Shown: positions 16,216 through 25,892 of the stretch, one piece after another
How positions within the stretch are numbered: the stretch's first letter is position 1
How the letters are laid out: every line of letters starts with the position of its first letter
Assembly: GCA_023251895.1 (NCBI GenBank)
Contig: JAHEXX010000004.1
Coordinates: 1-42,085 of the forward strand
Source of the DNA: a bacterium
GTDB taxonomy: Bacteria; Actinomycetota; UBA4738; HRBIN12
Length of the DNA stretch: 42,085 nt
Direction of reading: 5' to 3'
Position numbers and translations under genes: made by a program
The notes under the pieces: model-generated
The model's input: the letters and a program-made list of their open reading frames with translations, nothing else
The model's database searches: none
Told to the model about the DNA's origin: nothing

Positions 16216-16839
16216 CTAGGTGGAACGGTTGGGCCGGGCCTTCCGCATGCTTCCCAGGGAATGGATCGACTCGGCGATCAGCAGCCCTGCGATGATCAGA
16301 GCGGCCACGGGATCCGCCCACCACCACCCCGCGAACCGGTTGAGGGCCAACCCCGAGAGCGCCAGGCCGCCCAGCCCTGCGCCCGCCGCCGAGAGGAGCC
16401 CATCGAGCCGGAGGGCGGGGCTGTCCAGGCGCCGCGACAGGCGCAGCTTCCCCACGGCAAGGGGCGGCAGGACCAGGAGCGACGCGCTGGCCAGACCCAG
16501 GCCGAACCACGAAGCCTCGGGCGGCGTCCCCCCGGCCAGGGTCCGCGCGGCCCGGACGGCGACGAACGCTGCGACCGCGGCCAGGGCGACGCTCACGACC
16601 CGCAGGGCGACGTCCTCCGCCCGCTCCGCTCGATCGGCCGAACGGCCCTCGGCGCGGAACCGCCACACAAGAACCGCCGACGCCGTCGCGTCCACCTCAG
16701 TGGCCAGTCCGAAGGCGACCAACGCGGAACTCTCCGTGGCGATGGCGGTCGCGATGGCAGTGCCGCCGACGACCACGTTCCAGGCGACCGTCAGCGCGCA
16801 CAGCCGGGCCGCGGCGGCCAGGTCCGATCGACGGTCCAA
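16216..16839 (-). CDS. Cation-transporter-like membrane protein (CDF-related)
   Basis: The 207 residues give about six transmembrane helices. The pattern VAFGLATEVDATASAVLVWRF in helix 2-3 and LDGLLSAAGAGLGGLALSGLALNRFAGWWWADPVAALIIAGLLIAES near the end matches the cation diffusion facilitator membrane domain. The cytosolic metal-binding C-terminal domain of CDF proteins is absent. Acidic residues remain (E/D in helix 2, D in helix 5), but the full HxxxD/DxxxD zinc site is not clear, so metal transport is inferred. A TTG start lies three bases after the GT2 gene stop, so it is the last gene of that operon. Confidence 0.7.
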   Translation of the reverse strand: MDRRSDLAAAARLCALTVAWNVVVGGTAIATAIATESSALVAFGLATEVDATASAVLVWRFRAEGRSADRAERAEDVALRVVSVALAAVAAFVAVRAARTLAGGTPPEASWFGLGLASASLLVLPPLAVGKLRLSRRLDSPALRLDGLLSAAGAGLGGLALSGLALNRFAGWWWADPVAALIIAGLLIAESIHSLGSMRKARPNRST

Positions 16840-16842
16840 GGC

Positions 16843-17889
16843 CTAGCGGAGCCAGGTCTTGGCGATGGCCTTGCTGAAGTGCCAGCCGTAGCGGAGCGAT
16901 TTCGGCTTCTTCGATACCCCGCCCCGGCGGGTCAGGAACGTGACCGGCACCTCCTTGACCCGGGCCTTCCGGCGGAGGGCCTCGATCGTGACCTCCGAGG
17001 TCCAGAACTGGTCCTGCACCAGCACGAGCTGCCGTAGGGTCTCCGCGCGAGTGGCCCGGTAGCCGCTGGAGATGTCGGTGACCCGCTGGCCGGTCAGGAT
17101 CGTGACCAGCCAGGAGAAGAAGTGGACGCCCATGTGGCGGATCGTGCTCTCCTTCTCGAAGGCCCCGAGCATCCGCGACCCGTTCACGTGGTCGGCCTCG
17201 CCATCGATGATGGGTTTCACCAAGACCGGCAGCTCCTCGGGGAGGTGCTGGCCATCGGCGTCGATCGACACGACGATGTCGGCGCCGAGCTTCATCGCGA
17301 TGTCGTACCCGACCCGCAGCGCCAGCCCGCCCCCGCGCCGGATCGGGAGCGACGCCGCCATCCCGCCGGCGGCTCGGGCCGCATCGGCGGTGCCGTCGTC
17401 GGAGCAGTCGTCGATCACGACCGGAACGACGTGGTGCCCGTCGATCTCCTTGGGCATCGCGTGGATCACCTCGCCCACGTTCTCGGCCTCGTTGTGGGCG
17501 GGCGAGACGACGACGATCCGCCTGCCTTCGGGAAGCTTCGCCGCCTCGTTCCAGTCGAACCGCTCGACGGCGAGCGCCTCCACCAACAGCCGGATGCTCC
17601 GCTCGTTCACGTCCGTGTATGACTGGCTCCGGATCACCAGAGCGAACAGCACGAGCACCGCGAACAGCAGCACGGCGGTGAGGCGCCCGCCGGTCCCGGG
17701 CTGGAAGTTGAACGTCTCGAACAGCGGGTTGAACAGCGACGGCGCGAGGGCGAGCATCACGACGACGACGGTGATGGCCGTCGAGATGATCAGGGTCAGC
17801 CGGCTGACCTGTCGCTTCCGGTACCGCGTGATCGCCCCGAGGAACAGCCCCGCGGCCAGGACGACCCCGAGGATGCGGAGTGCGATCAT
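16843..17889 (-). CDS. DUF2304-GT2 glycosyltransferase (dolichol-phosphate mannose synthase-like)
   Basis: The 348-residue protein from ATG 17889 has an N-terminal membrane part of three helices (DUF2304-like, ending around YTDVNERSIRLLVEALAVERFDW) and a GT-A family 2 domain: IVVVSPAHNEAENVGEVI, VVIDDCSDDGT, the DxD region VVSIDADGQHLPEEL, VNGSRMLG and DISSGYRATRAET. Such enzymes move a sugar from a nucleotide to a lipid phosphate at the inner membrane face. The 12-base gap after sqdB puts both in one operon. The track start at 17937 overlaps sqdB and is less likely. Substrate unknown; a sugar for the adjacent GT-C-like protein is plausible. Confidence 0.87.
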   Translation of the reverse strand: MIALRILGVVLAAGLFLGAITRYRKRQVSRLTLIISTAITVVVVMLALAPSLFNPLFETFNFQPGTGGRLTAVLLFAVLVLFALVIRSQSYTDVNERSIRLLVEALAVERFDWNEAAKLPEGRRIVVVSPAHNEAENVGEVIHAMPKEIDGHHVVPVVIDDCSDDGTADAARAAGGMAASLPIRRGGGLALRVGYDIAMKLGADIVVSIDADGQHLPEELPVLVKPIIDGEADHVNGSRMLGAFEKESTIRHMGVHFFSWLVTILTGQRVTDISSGYRATRAETLRQLVLVQDQFWTSEVTIEALRRKARVKEVPVTFLTRRGGVSKKPKSLRYGWHFSKAIAKTWLR

Positions 17890-17900
17890 CGGCGGCTCCG

Positions 17901-21113
<3,213 letters not shown>

Positions 21114-21117
<4 letters not shown>

Positions 21118-21155
21118 CCGAGGACCGCCGGGTCGCGCGGGACCGGGCTGCGCAT
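21114..21155 (-). CDS. 13-codon upstream ORF coupled to the membrane protein
   Basis: ATG 21155 has AAGGAA eight to ten bases upstream, nearly the same leader as sqdB (CGAAAGGAAC.CACCATGCGC). It encodes MRSPVPRDPAVLG and its TGA overlaps the GTG of the next gene (GTGA). Either it is a short coupling peptide, or it is the true start of the membrane protein and a base is missing between the two. Confidence 0.45.
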
Positions 21156-21204
21156 GGTGTTCCTTTCGAGGTCGGCGCGGAGCGGGGGCCATTGTACTGA
21201 GGCC

Positions 21205-22455
21205 TTAGTTCGAGAGTTCCTCGAGCTCGTCGAGGACCCGGTCGACCTCCTGGGCCGTGTTGTAGTGGCAGAAACCGATCCGCACCGCGCCGCCCGAAGA
21301 GGCCAGGCCCAGCCGTTCCATGACCTCCCGGGCGTAGTAGTCGCCGTCCCACACGAAGATGCCGCGCTCGCCCAGGGCAGCGGCCGTGTCGGCCGGGTGC
21401 CGGTCGCCGACCCGCACGGCGAACGTCGGCGTTCGGCGGTCCATCTCGGCGGGGTGGTCGATGCCGTACAGACGGACCCGTGGCAACGAGGCCAGGCCCT
21501 GGAGGAACCGTTCCGACAGCCCGCGTTCGTAGGCGCCGATCGTCTCGAACGCCGCAGTCAGCAGGGAGCGCCGATCGTCCGAGGCGGCCGGGCCGAACGT
21601 TCGGCCGACGTCGGCCAGGTAGTCCACCGCCGCGATGAACCCGGCCAGGGCTTCGTGGCTCTGGGTCCCGGTCTCCCACCGGGCCGGCCCCTCGTCGGGG
21701 GCCGGCCGCACCTTGTACGGCCGCAACGTCGACAGCAGTTCCCTCCGGCCGAACAGCACCCCGAGATGTGGCCCGAAGAACTTGTACGGGGAGCAGACCA
21801 GGACGTCCGCTTCGATCGCCCGCACGTCGATCAGGCGGTGTTGCGCGAAGTGCACGGCGTCCATCACGACGACGGCCCCGGACTCGTGAGCCCTGCGCGA
21901 GATCTCCGCGGCAGGCGTGATGGTCCCGACGGCGTTCGACGCCAGGGTGAACGCCACGATCTTGGTTCGTTCCGACAGAGCGGCGTCGAGCGAGTGGAGA
22001 TCGAGCGTCACGTCCTGGTCGCGGATGTCTACGTGGCGGACCACGGCGCCGGTGTCCTCGGCGACGAGCAGCCACGGCGCGACGTTCGCGTCGTGGTCCA
22101 GGCGGGTGACCACGATCTCGTCCCCGGCCTTCAGCGTGCGAGCGATCGATCGCGTCACCGACAGGAGGAGCGTCGTGGCGTTCGGCCCGAACACGATCTC
22201 GTCGGGGCCGGCGCCGACGAAGTCTGCGCCGGCCCCGCGAGCGTCCTCGACGAGGCGGTCGGTTTCCCTGCTGGTCACGAAAGCCCCGTGCAGGTTCGCG
22301 TTGCTCGTTCGCAGGTACGAGCCCATGGCCCCGATCACGGTCTCGGGGACCTGGGACCCGCCGGGGGCGTCGGCGAACACGCATGGCCGGCCGTCCAGGG
22401 TCCGGGACAGTCCCGGGAACAGGGCCCGGAGGGCTGACGGGTCAGGGGCGTCCAT
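21205..22455 (-). CDS. Class V PLP-dependent aminotransferase-fold enzyme (cysteine-desulfurase-like, without the Cys)
   Basis: The 416-residue protein is of the cysteine-desulfurase-like (VC1184-type) branch: NLHGAFVTSRETDRLVEDAR, IVFGPNATTLLLSV, VVTRLDHDANVAPW, VVMDAVHFAQHRLIDV and CSPYKFFGPHLG, whose Lys holds PLP. Where SufS/CsdA have G-H-H-C-A at the active site this protein has GDYYAREVM, so the sulfur-accepting Cys is replaced by Tyr. It therefore should not be a normal cysteine desulfurase; lyase or desulfinase activity is possible. ATG 22455 has GGGAG ten bases upstream. It lies 49 bases before the uORF of the SqdB-containing run and could be its first gene. Confidence 0.85.
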   Translation of the reverse strand: MDAPDPSALRALFPGLSRTLDGRPCVFADAPGGSQVPETVIGAMGSYLRTSNANLHGAFVTSRETDRLVEDARGAGADFVGAGPDEIVFGPNATTLLLSVTRSIARTLKAGDEIVVTRLDHDANVAPWLLVAEDTGAVVRHVDIRDQDVTLDLHSLDAALSERTKIVAFTLASNAVGTITPAAEISRRAHESGAVVVMDAVHFAQHRLIDVRAIEADVLVCSPYKFFGPHLGVLFGRRELLSTLRPYKVRPAPDEGPARWETGTQSHEALAGFIAAVDYLADVGRTFGPAASDDRRSLLTAAFETIGAYERGLSERFLQGLASLPRVRLYGIDHPAEMDRRTPTFAVRVGDRHPADTAAALGERGIFVWDGDYYAREVMERLGLASSGGAVRIGFCHYNTAQEVDRVLDELEELSN

Positions 22456-22506
22456 CGGTCGATACACTCCCGCACGGATCAACCCCCGACAACCCGGAGA
22501 GTAACC

Positions 22507-23337
22507 GTGCGTTTCGGATTGGACGTGGCACAGCACCAACTCCAGTGGTCCGAGATCCTCGAGAGGGTGCGCTTCGCCGAGGAGACCGGGTTCGAGGGGG
22601 CTTGGGTGTTCGATCACTTCAGCGCCCTGTACGGGGACCCCGACGGGCCGTGCCTGGAGGGGTGGACCCTGCTCGCCGGTCTCGCGGCCTACACGGTCTC
22701 GATCCGGCTCGGAACGCTCGTCACGGGCATCACCCACCGGCATCCGGCCGTGTTGGCGTCGCAGGCCGTCACGGTCGACCACATCTCCGACGGTCGCCTC
22801 GAGCTTGCGATCGGCGCCGCCTGGAACGACGAGGAACACGAGGAGCTGGGGATCCCGTTCCCCGACGCCGACGAGCGGATGGACCGGCTGGAAGAGTCGG
22901 TGCAGATCCTTCGGTCGCTCCTGACCCGGGACGACGTGACCTTCGAGGGGGATTACTACGAGCTGCGCAACGCCACCTACCGCCCCCGGCCGGTCCAGCA
23001 GCCCCACCCTCCGATCTGGATCGGGGGCACTGGCCGCCGGCGGCTCCTGCCGATCGCGGGTCGCCACGCCGACGTGTGGCACGGATGGGGGACCAGGGAC
23101 GAGCTCCGCACGATGTTCGAGATCCTCGACGAGGCCGCGGAGCAGGCCGGGCGCAACCCCCAGGACATCGCCCGAGCCTCCAGCCTGTCGATCTCGGAGC
23201 CCTGGGACCAGGTCCGGCGCGAGTTCGACGACCTGGCCGAGGTCGGGATCTCCTACCTCGTGGTGGAATGGCCGAGCGAGGGGTGGGGCCGGATCCAGGA
23301 GTTCGTGGAGAAGGTCTGGCCCGTGCTGCAGAGCTAA
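22507..23337 (+). CDS. LLM-class F420-dependent oxidoreductase
   Basis: The 276-residue luciferase-like TIM barrel shows RVRFAEETGFEGAWVFDHF, LAAYTVSIRLGTLVTGITHRHPAVLASQAVTVDHISDGRLELAIGAAW and PPIWIGGTGRRRLLPIAGRHADVWHGW, all standard for the F420-using branch. The substrate is unknown. GTG 22507 has GGAGAG six bases upstream; TACACT at 22463-22468 is a reasonable -10. It is divergent from the class V enzyme and convergent with the DUF402 gene, their stop codons overlapping in CTAA. Confidence 0.88.
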   Translation: MRFGLDVAQHQLQWSEILERVRFAEETGFEGAWVFDHFSALYGDPDGPCLEGWTLLAGLAAYTVSIRLGTLVTGITHRHPAVLASQAVTVDHISDGRLELAIGAAWNDEEHEELGIPFPDADERMDRLEESVQILRSLLTRDDVTFEGDYYELRNATYRPRPVQQPHPPIWIGGTGRRRLLPIAGRHADVWHGWGTRDELRTMFEILDEAAEQAGRNPQDIARASSLSISEPWDQVRREFDDLAEVGISYLVVEWPSEGWGRIQEFVEKVWPVLQS

Positions 23338-23948
23338 TCGGCGACGTCCCAGCCGGGCGACAGCTCCGGCACCCGCCAGGAGGGATCGGGCCGCCAGTCC
23401 TGCCATGGTTCGTCGAACGGCGGCAGGCCGGTCTCCAGCCGAACGATCGCGCGCTGAGCCTCCTGGCGGATCGTGTGGGCATCGAGCTCGGTGATGCCGC
23501 CACGGCGAACCCACTCCTCCAGTTCCTCCTCGTCCTTCAGCCGCCACGAGCCGTCGGGCTGGACCTCGATGTCGAGCATGTGGTCCATGAAGTCGAACCC
23601 GATCGCGGTACGGGAGAGCGGGGTCTGGAGGTTGATGTACCAGCCGAGGAACGACCACTCGTCGTCCCAGTAGGCCAGCACCGCGTGCGAGACGTCCGGC
23701 CATGCGAACGACAACACGTGCTTGCGTTCCCAGACCCGGTCGCCGAGGGTCCACCGTTCCTCCGGCACGCGCATCCACCCGTGGCCGCCGGAGGCAACGG
23801 GACACTTCCAGCGGATCCCCGGGGGCACGTGGAACATCAGCCGGTCGTCGGCGTCCTCCACGACGGTGACGGCTCGGGCCGTCCAGATCCGGCCGCGCCA
23901 GATCTCGCGGAGCGTCACGGCATCGCCGGGCTTCCATCGGACCCACAT
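23334..23948 (-). CDS. DUF402 family protein (nucleotide phosphatase-like)
   Basis: The 204 residues match DUF402: WSFLGWYINLQTPLSRTAIGFDFMDHMLDIEVQPDGSWRLKDEEELEEWVRRGGI, preceded by an N-terminal barrel with WRGRIWTARAVTVVED. Known members are FomD-like phosphohydrolases or nucleoside diphosphatases that use acidic residues of the F-DxxDHxLD motif to bind metal; here FMDHMLDIEV carries them. The frame stays open far upstream in the track (24785), but ATG 23948 starts the domain. On the minus strand TATCGT ends six bases before the ATG, so the mRNA may be leaderless. Confidence 0.82.
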   Translation of the reverse strand: MWVRWKPGDAVTLREIWRGRIWTARAVTVVEDADDRLMFHVPPGIRWKCPVASGGHGWMRVPEERWTLGDRVWERKHVLSFAWPDVSHAVLAYWDDEWSFLGWYINLQTPLSRTAIGFDFMDHMLDIEVQPDGSWRLKDEEELEEWVRRGGITELDAHTIRQEAQRAIVRLETGLPPFDEPWQDWRPDPSWRVPELSPGWDVAD

Positions 23949-23979
23949 GGATCGACGATACGACGGTGGGCTCCCGGCC

Positions 23980-24353
23980 ATGGACCTCGACGGCTTCCGA
24001 GCGTGGCTCGAGGGGTACTTCGGGGCATGGGCGTCGAACGAGCCGGAGCAGGTCGCGGCTCTGTTCGCCCGAGACGCGGTGTACTCATACGGGCCGTTCC
24101 GCGAGCCTACCCATGGGCGGGAGGCCATCGTGGCCGACTGGACGAGCGGCCCGCTGCGGACGACCTCCAATGCCGGTACGAGCCGTTGGCGGTGATGGGG
24201 GACCGAGGCATCGCGCACTGGAACGTTTCGTATCGGGAACCGGCAAGCGGTGGCCGGGTGGAGCTCGACGGCATCCTGTTGATCGACTTCGACCCGGAGG
24301 GACAGTGTACCGGGCACCGCGAGTGGTACGACCGGCACGAATACCCCGCCTGA
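23980..24353 (+). pseudogene. SnoaL/NTF2-like protein broken by a single-base frameshift
   Basis: From ATG 23980 the frame reads MDLDGFRAWLEGYFGAWASN, then LFARDAVYSYGPFREPTHGREAIVADW, the start of an NTF2/SnoaL fold. At about 24138 the frame must shift by one missing base, after which the protein continues LDERPAADDLQCRYEPLAVM, AHWNVSYREPASGGRVELDGILLIDF and EWYDRHEYPA. The joined product would be about 125 residues, a normal size. A true mutation and an assembly indel cannot be told apart. An ATG at 23947 in the same frame overlaps the divergent DUF402 start. Confidence 0.7.
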
Positions 24354-24371
24354 CCTGGGCGATCCCCCATC

Positions 24372-24427
24372 TTGACGGGTGTCGGAGGGGAGGAGTACAG
24401 TCGCCTTCCTTTCGAACATACGTTCGA
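24372..24427 (+). promoter_or_regulatory. SOS promoter with LexA box upstream of the DUF6504 gene
   Basis: TTGACG (24372-24377), an 18-base spacer and TACAGT (24396-24401) form a strong promoter. The palindrome TCGAACATACGTTCGA (24412-24427) just downstream is a canonical actinobacterial LexA box, placed to block early transcription. Confidence 0.88.
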
Positions 24428-24449
24428 ATCCGAGGAGGGGGAGTCGGAC

Positions 24450-24710
24450 GTGAGGCGGGCGGCGATGACCAAGCACTACGACGAGGAGGTGCGGGTCGAG
24501 AGGGACGCCGGCATGCCCTCGGCCTTCGAGTGGCGGGGCCGGCGGTACGAGGTCGCCGACGTGATCGGGCGGTGGCGGATCGAGGGCCGGTGGTGGGCCG
24601 ACGGTCGGGATCGCGAGTACTGGCGGGTGGAGGCTAAAGGCGGCGCGGTCTGGGATCTGTACCACGACCGCCTCCGCGACGCCTGGCACCTGGAGCGGCT
24701 GTGGGACTGA
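24450..24710 (+). CDS. DUF6504 family protein, SOS-regulated
   Basis: From GTG 24450 (GAGGAGGGGGAG about six bases upstream) the protein has 86 residues with SAFEWRGRRYEVADVIGRWRIEGRWW, then YWRVEAKGGAVWDLYHDRLRDAWHLERLWD. This is the compact beta-rich DUF6504 family, usually found beside dnaE2/imuB or dinB genes in actinobacteria; its biochemical role is unknown. The LexA box upstream places it in the SOS response. The track's longer start at 24372 begins inside the promoter and is wrong. The acyl-CoA dehydrogenase gene starts 21 bases after its stop but has its own -10. Confidence 0.82.
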   Translation: MRRAAMTKHYDEEVRVERDAGMPSAFEWRGRRYEVADVIGRWRIEGRWWADGRDREYWRVEAKGGAVWDLYHDRLRDAWHLERLWD

Positions 24711-24718
24711 GGCCCGCG

Positions 24719-24724
24719 TATCAT
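24719..24724 (+). promoter_or_regulatory. -10 element for a leaderless acyl-CoA dehydrogenase mRNA
   Basis: TATCAT ends exactly seven bases before ATG 24732 and no ribosome-binding site is present. This spacing would put the first transcribed base at the start codon. Confidence 0.45.
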
Positions 24725-24731
24725 CGCGCGC

Positions 24732-25835
24732 ATGGAACCGGTCGAAGCCGCTGCCCGCTTCGTCCGGGAGCAGGTGCGGCCGCACCTGGACGAGTGGGAA
24801 CGCGCGGCCCGGTACCCCCGTGAGGTCGTCCGAGGGTCGGGCCTGACGGGCCTGTTCTCACCGCGAGACGCGGGAGGGCTGGATCTCTCCTATCCGGAGG
24901 GCATGGCTGTGTTCGAGGAGCTCGGCCGGGGCGACGCCGCGCTGGCGTTCTCGTTATCGATGCACAACGCGGTGGCCGCCGCAGTGAGCGGGGCCGACGA
25001 CGACGACCTCCGGGGAGGGTGGGCCGCCCGGCTCGTGGCCGGCGAAGCCCTCGGCGGATTCTCGCTGACGGAGCCCCAGGCGGGCTCCGACGCCACCGCC
25101 ATCACGACCCGGGCGACGGAAGGGCCGGACGGCTGGCGGGTCACCGGGAGGAAGGCGTGGGTGTCGCTGGCCGGCGAGGCCGACCTGTTCCTGGTGGTGT
25201 GCAAGACGTCGGACGAACCCGGCCACCGCGACATCGCGATGCTCGCGGTGGAACGGGAGGGCGGCGGCGTGTCGTTCTCCGAGCTGTACCGGAAGGCATC
25301 GGCCGATTTCCTGCCGATCGCCGAGATGACGCTGGACGATGCGCCAGGGCGGATGCTCGCGCCGCCCGGCATGGGCCTGCGGGCGGCGCTCGCCGCGATC
25401 GATGTGGCCCGCTGCGATATCGCCGCCGTCGCCAACGGCCTCCTCGCCGAGGCCATCGACGTCGCGCTCGCCTACGGGAGCGAGCGGGAGGTGTTCGGGC
25501 AGCGAGTCGTTGACCACCAGGGGATCCAGTGGGCCCTTGCGGACGCGGCCACCGACCTGGAGGCGGGTCGGCTCCTGACCCGGCGGGCCGCCGAGCTCCT
25601 CGGAACGCCGGAAGGGTCCGTGGCGGTGGCACATGCCAAACGGTTCGGCCCCGACGCGGCCCTGCGCGCCGCCATCCTGTGCAGCGAGGTCCTCGGGGCG
25701 TACGGATGGTTGCACGACTACCCGCTGGCCCGGTTGATCGCGCTCGCGAAGATGCTGCAGGTGGTGGACGGCACCGCGGAGATCCAGCGGGTCGTGATCG
25801 CCAGGGACCTCCTCCGCCGAGCGCAGGGCCGGTAA
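24732..25835 (+). CDS. Acyl-CoA dehydrogenase family protein
   Basis: The 367-residue flavoprotein has the family blocks GLFSPRDAGGLDLSY, FSLTEPQAGSDATAITTRA (FAD/acyl-binding), VTGRKAWVSLAGEADLF, YGSEREVFGQRVVDHQGIQWALADAAT and CSEVLGAYGWLHDYPLARLIALAKMLQVVDGTAEIQRVVIAR. The catalytic base normally sits in YEGTxxIQR; here it is VDGT, Asp for Glu. The isovaleryl-type alternative Glu position also has no Glu. A slower or non-dehydrogenase activity is therefore possible; FAD binding looks intact. The start follows a -10 by seven bases, so a leaderless mRNA is likely. Confidence 0.88.
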   Translation: MEPVEAAARFVREQVRPHLDEWERAARYPREVVRGSGLTGLFSPRDAGGLDLSYPEGMAVFEELGRGDAALAFSLSMHNAVAAAVSGADDDDLRGGWAARLVAGEALGGFSLTEPQAGSDATAITTRATEGPDGWRVTGRKAWVSLAGEADLFLVVCKTSDEPGHRDIAMLAVEREGGGVSFSELYRKASADFLPIAEMTLDDAPGRMLAPPGMGLRAALAAIDVARCDIAAVANGLLAEAIDVALAYGSEREVFGQRVVDHQGIQWALADAATDLEAGRLLTRRAAELLGTPEGSVAVAHAKRFGPDAALRAAILCSEVLGAYGWLHDYPLARLIALAKMLQVVDGTAEIQRVVIARDLLRRAQGR

Positions 25836-25877
25836 GCGCCACAGGCAGAGTGCCTCGCCCGTCGCGGCGGCCCGTTC

Positions 25878-25883
25878 TACACT
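25878..25883 (+). promoter_or_regulatory. -10 element before the second large membrane protein
   Basis: TACACT ends nine bases before ATG 25893, giving a leader of two or three bases at most. No ribosome site is visible. Confidence 0.4.
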
Positions 25884-25892
25884 CGCGCGAAG

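Noticed and set aside
23334-23337. Overlapping stop codons (CTAA) of convergent genes
   Set aside because: Compact gene ends are common in such genomes and need no special explanation.
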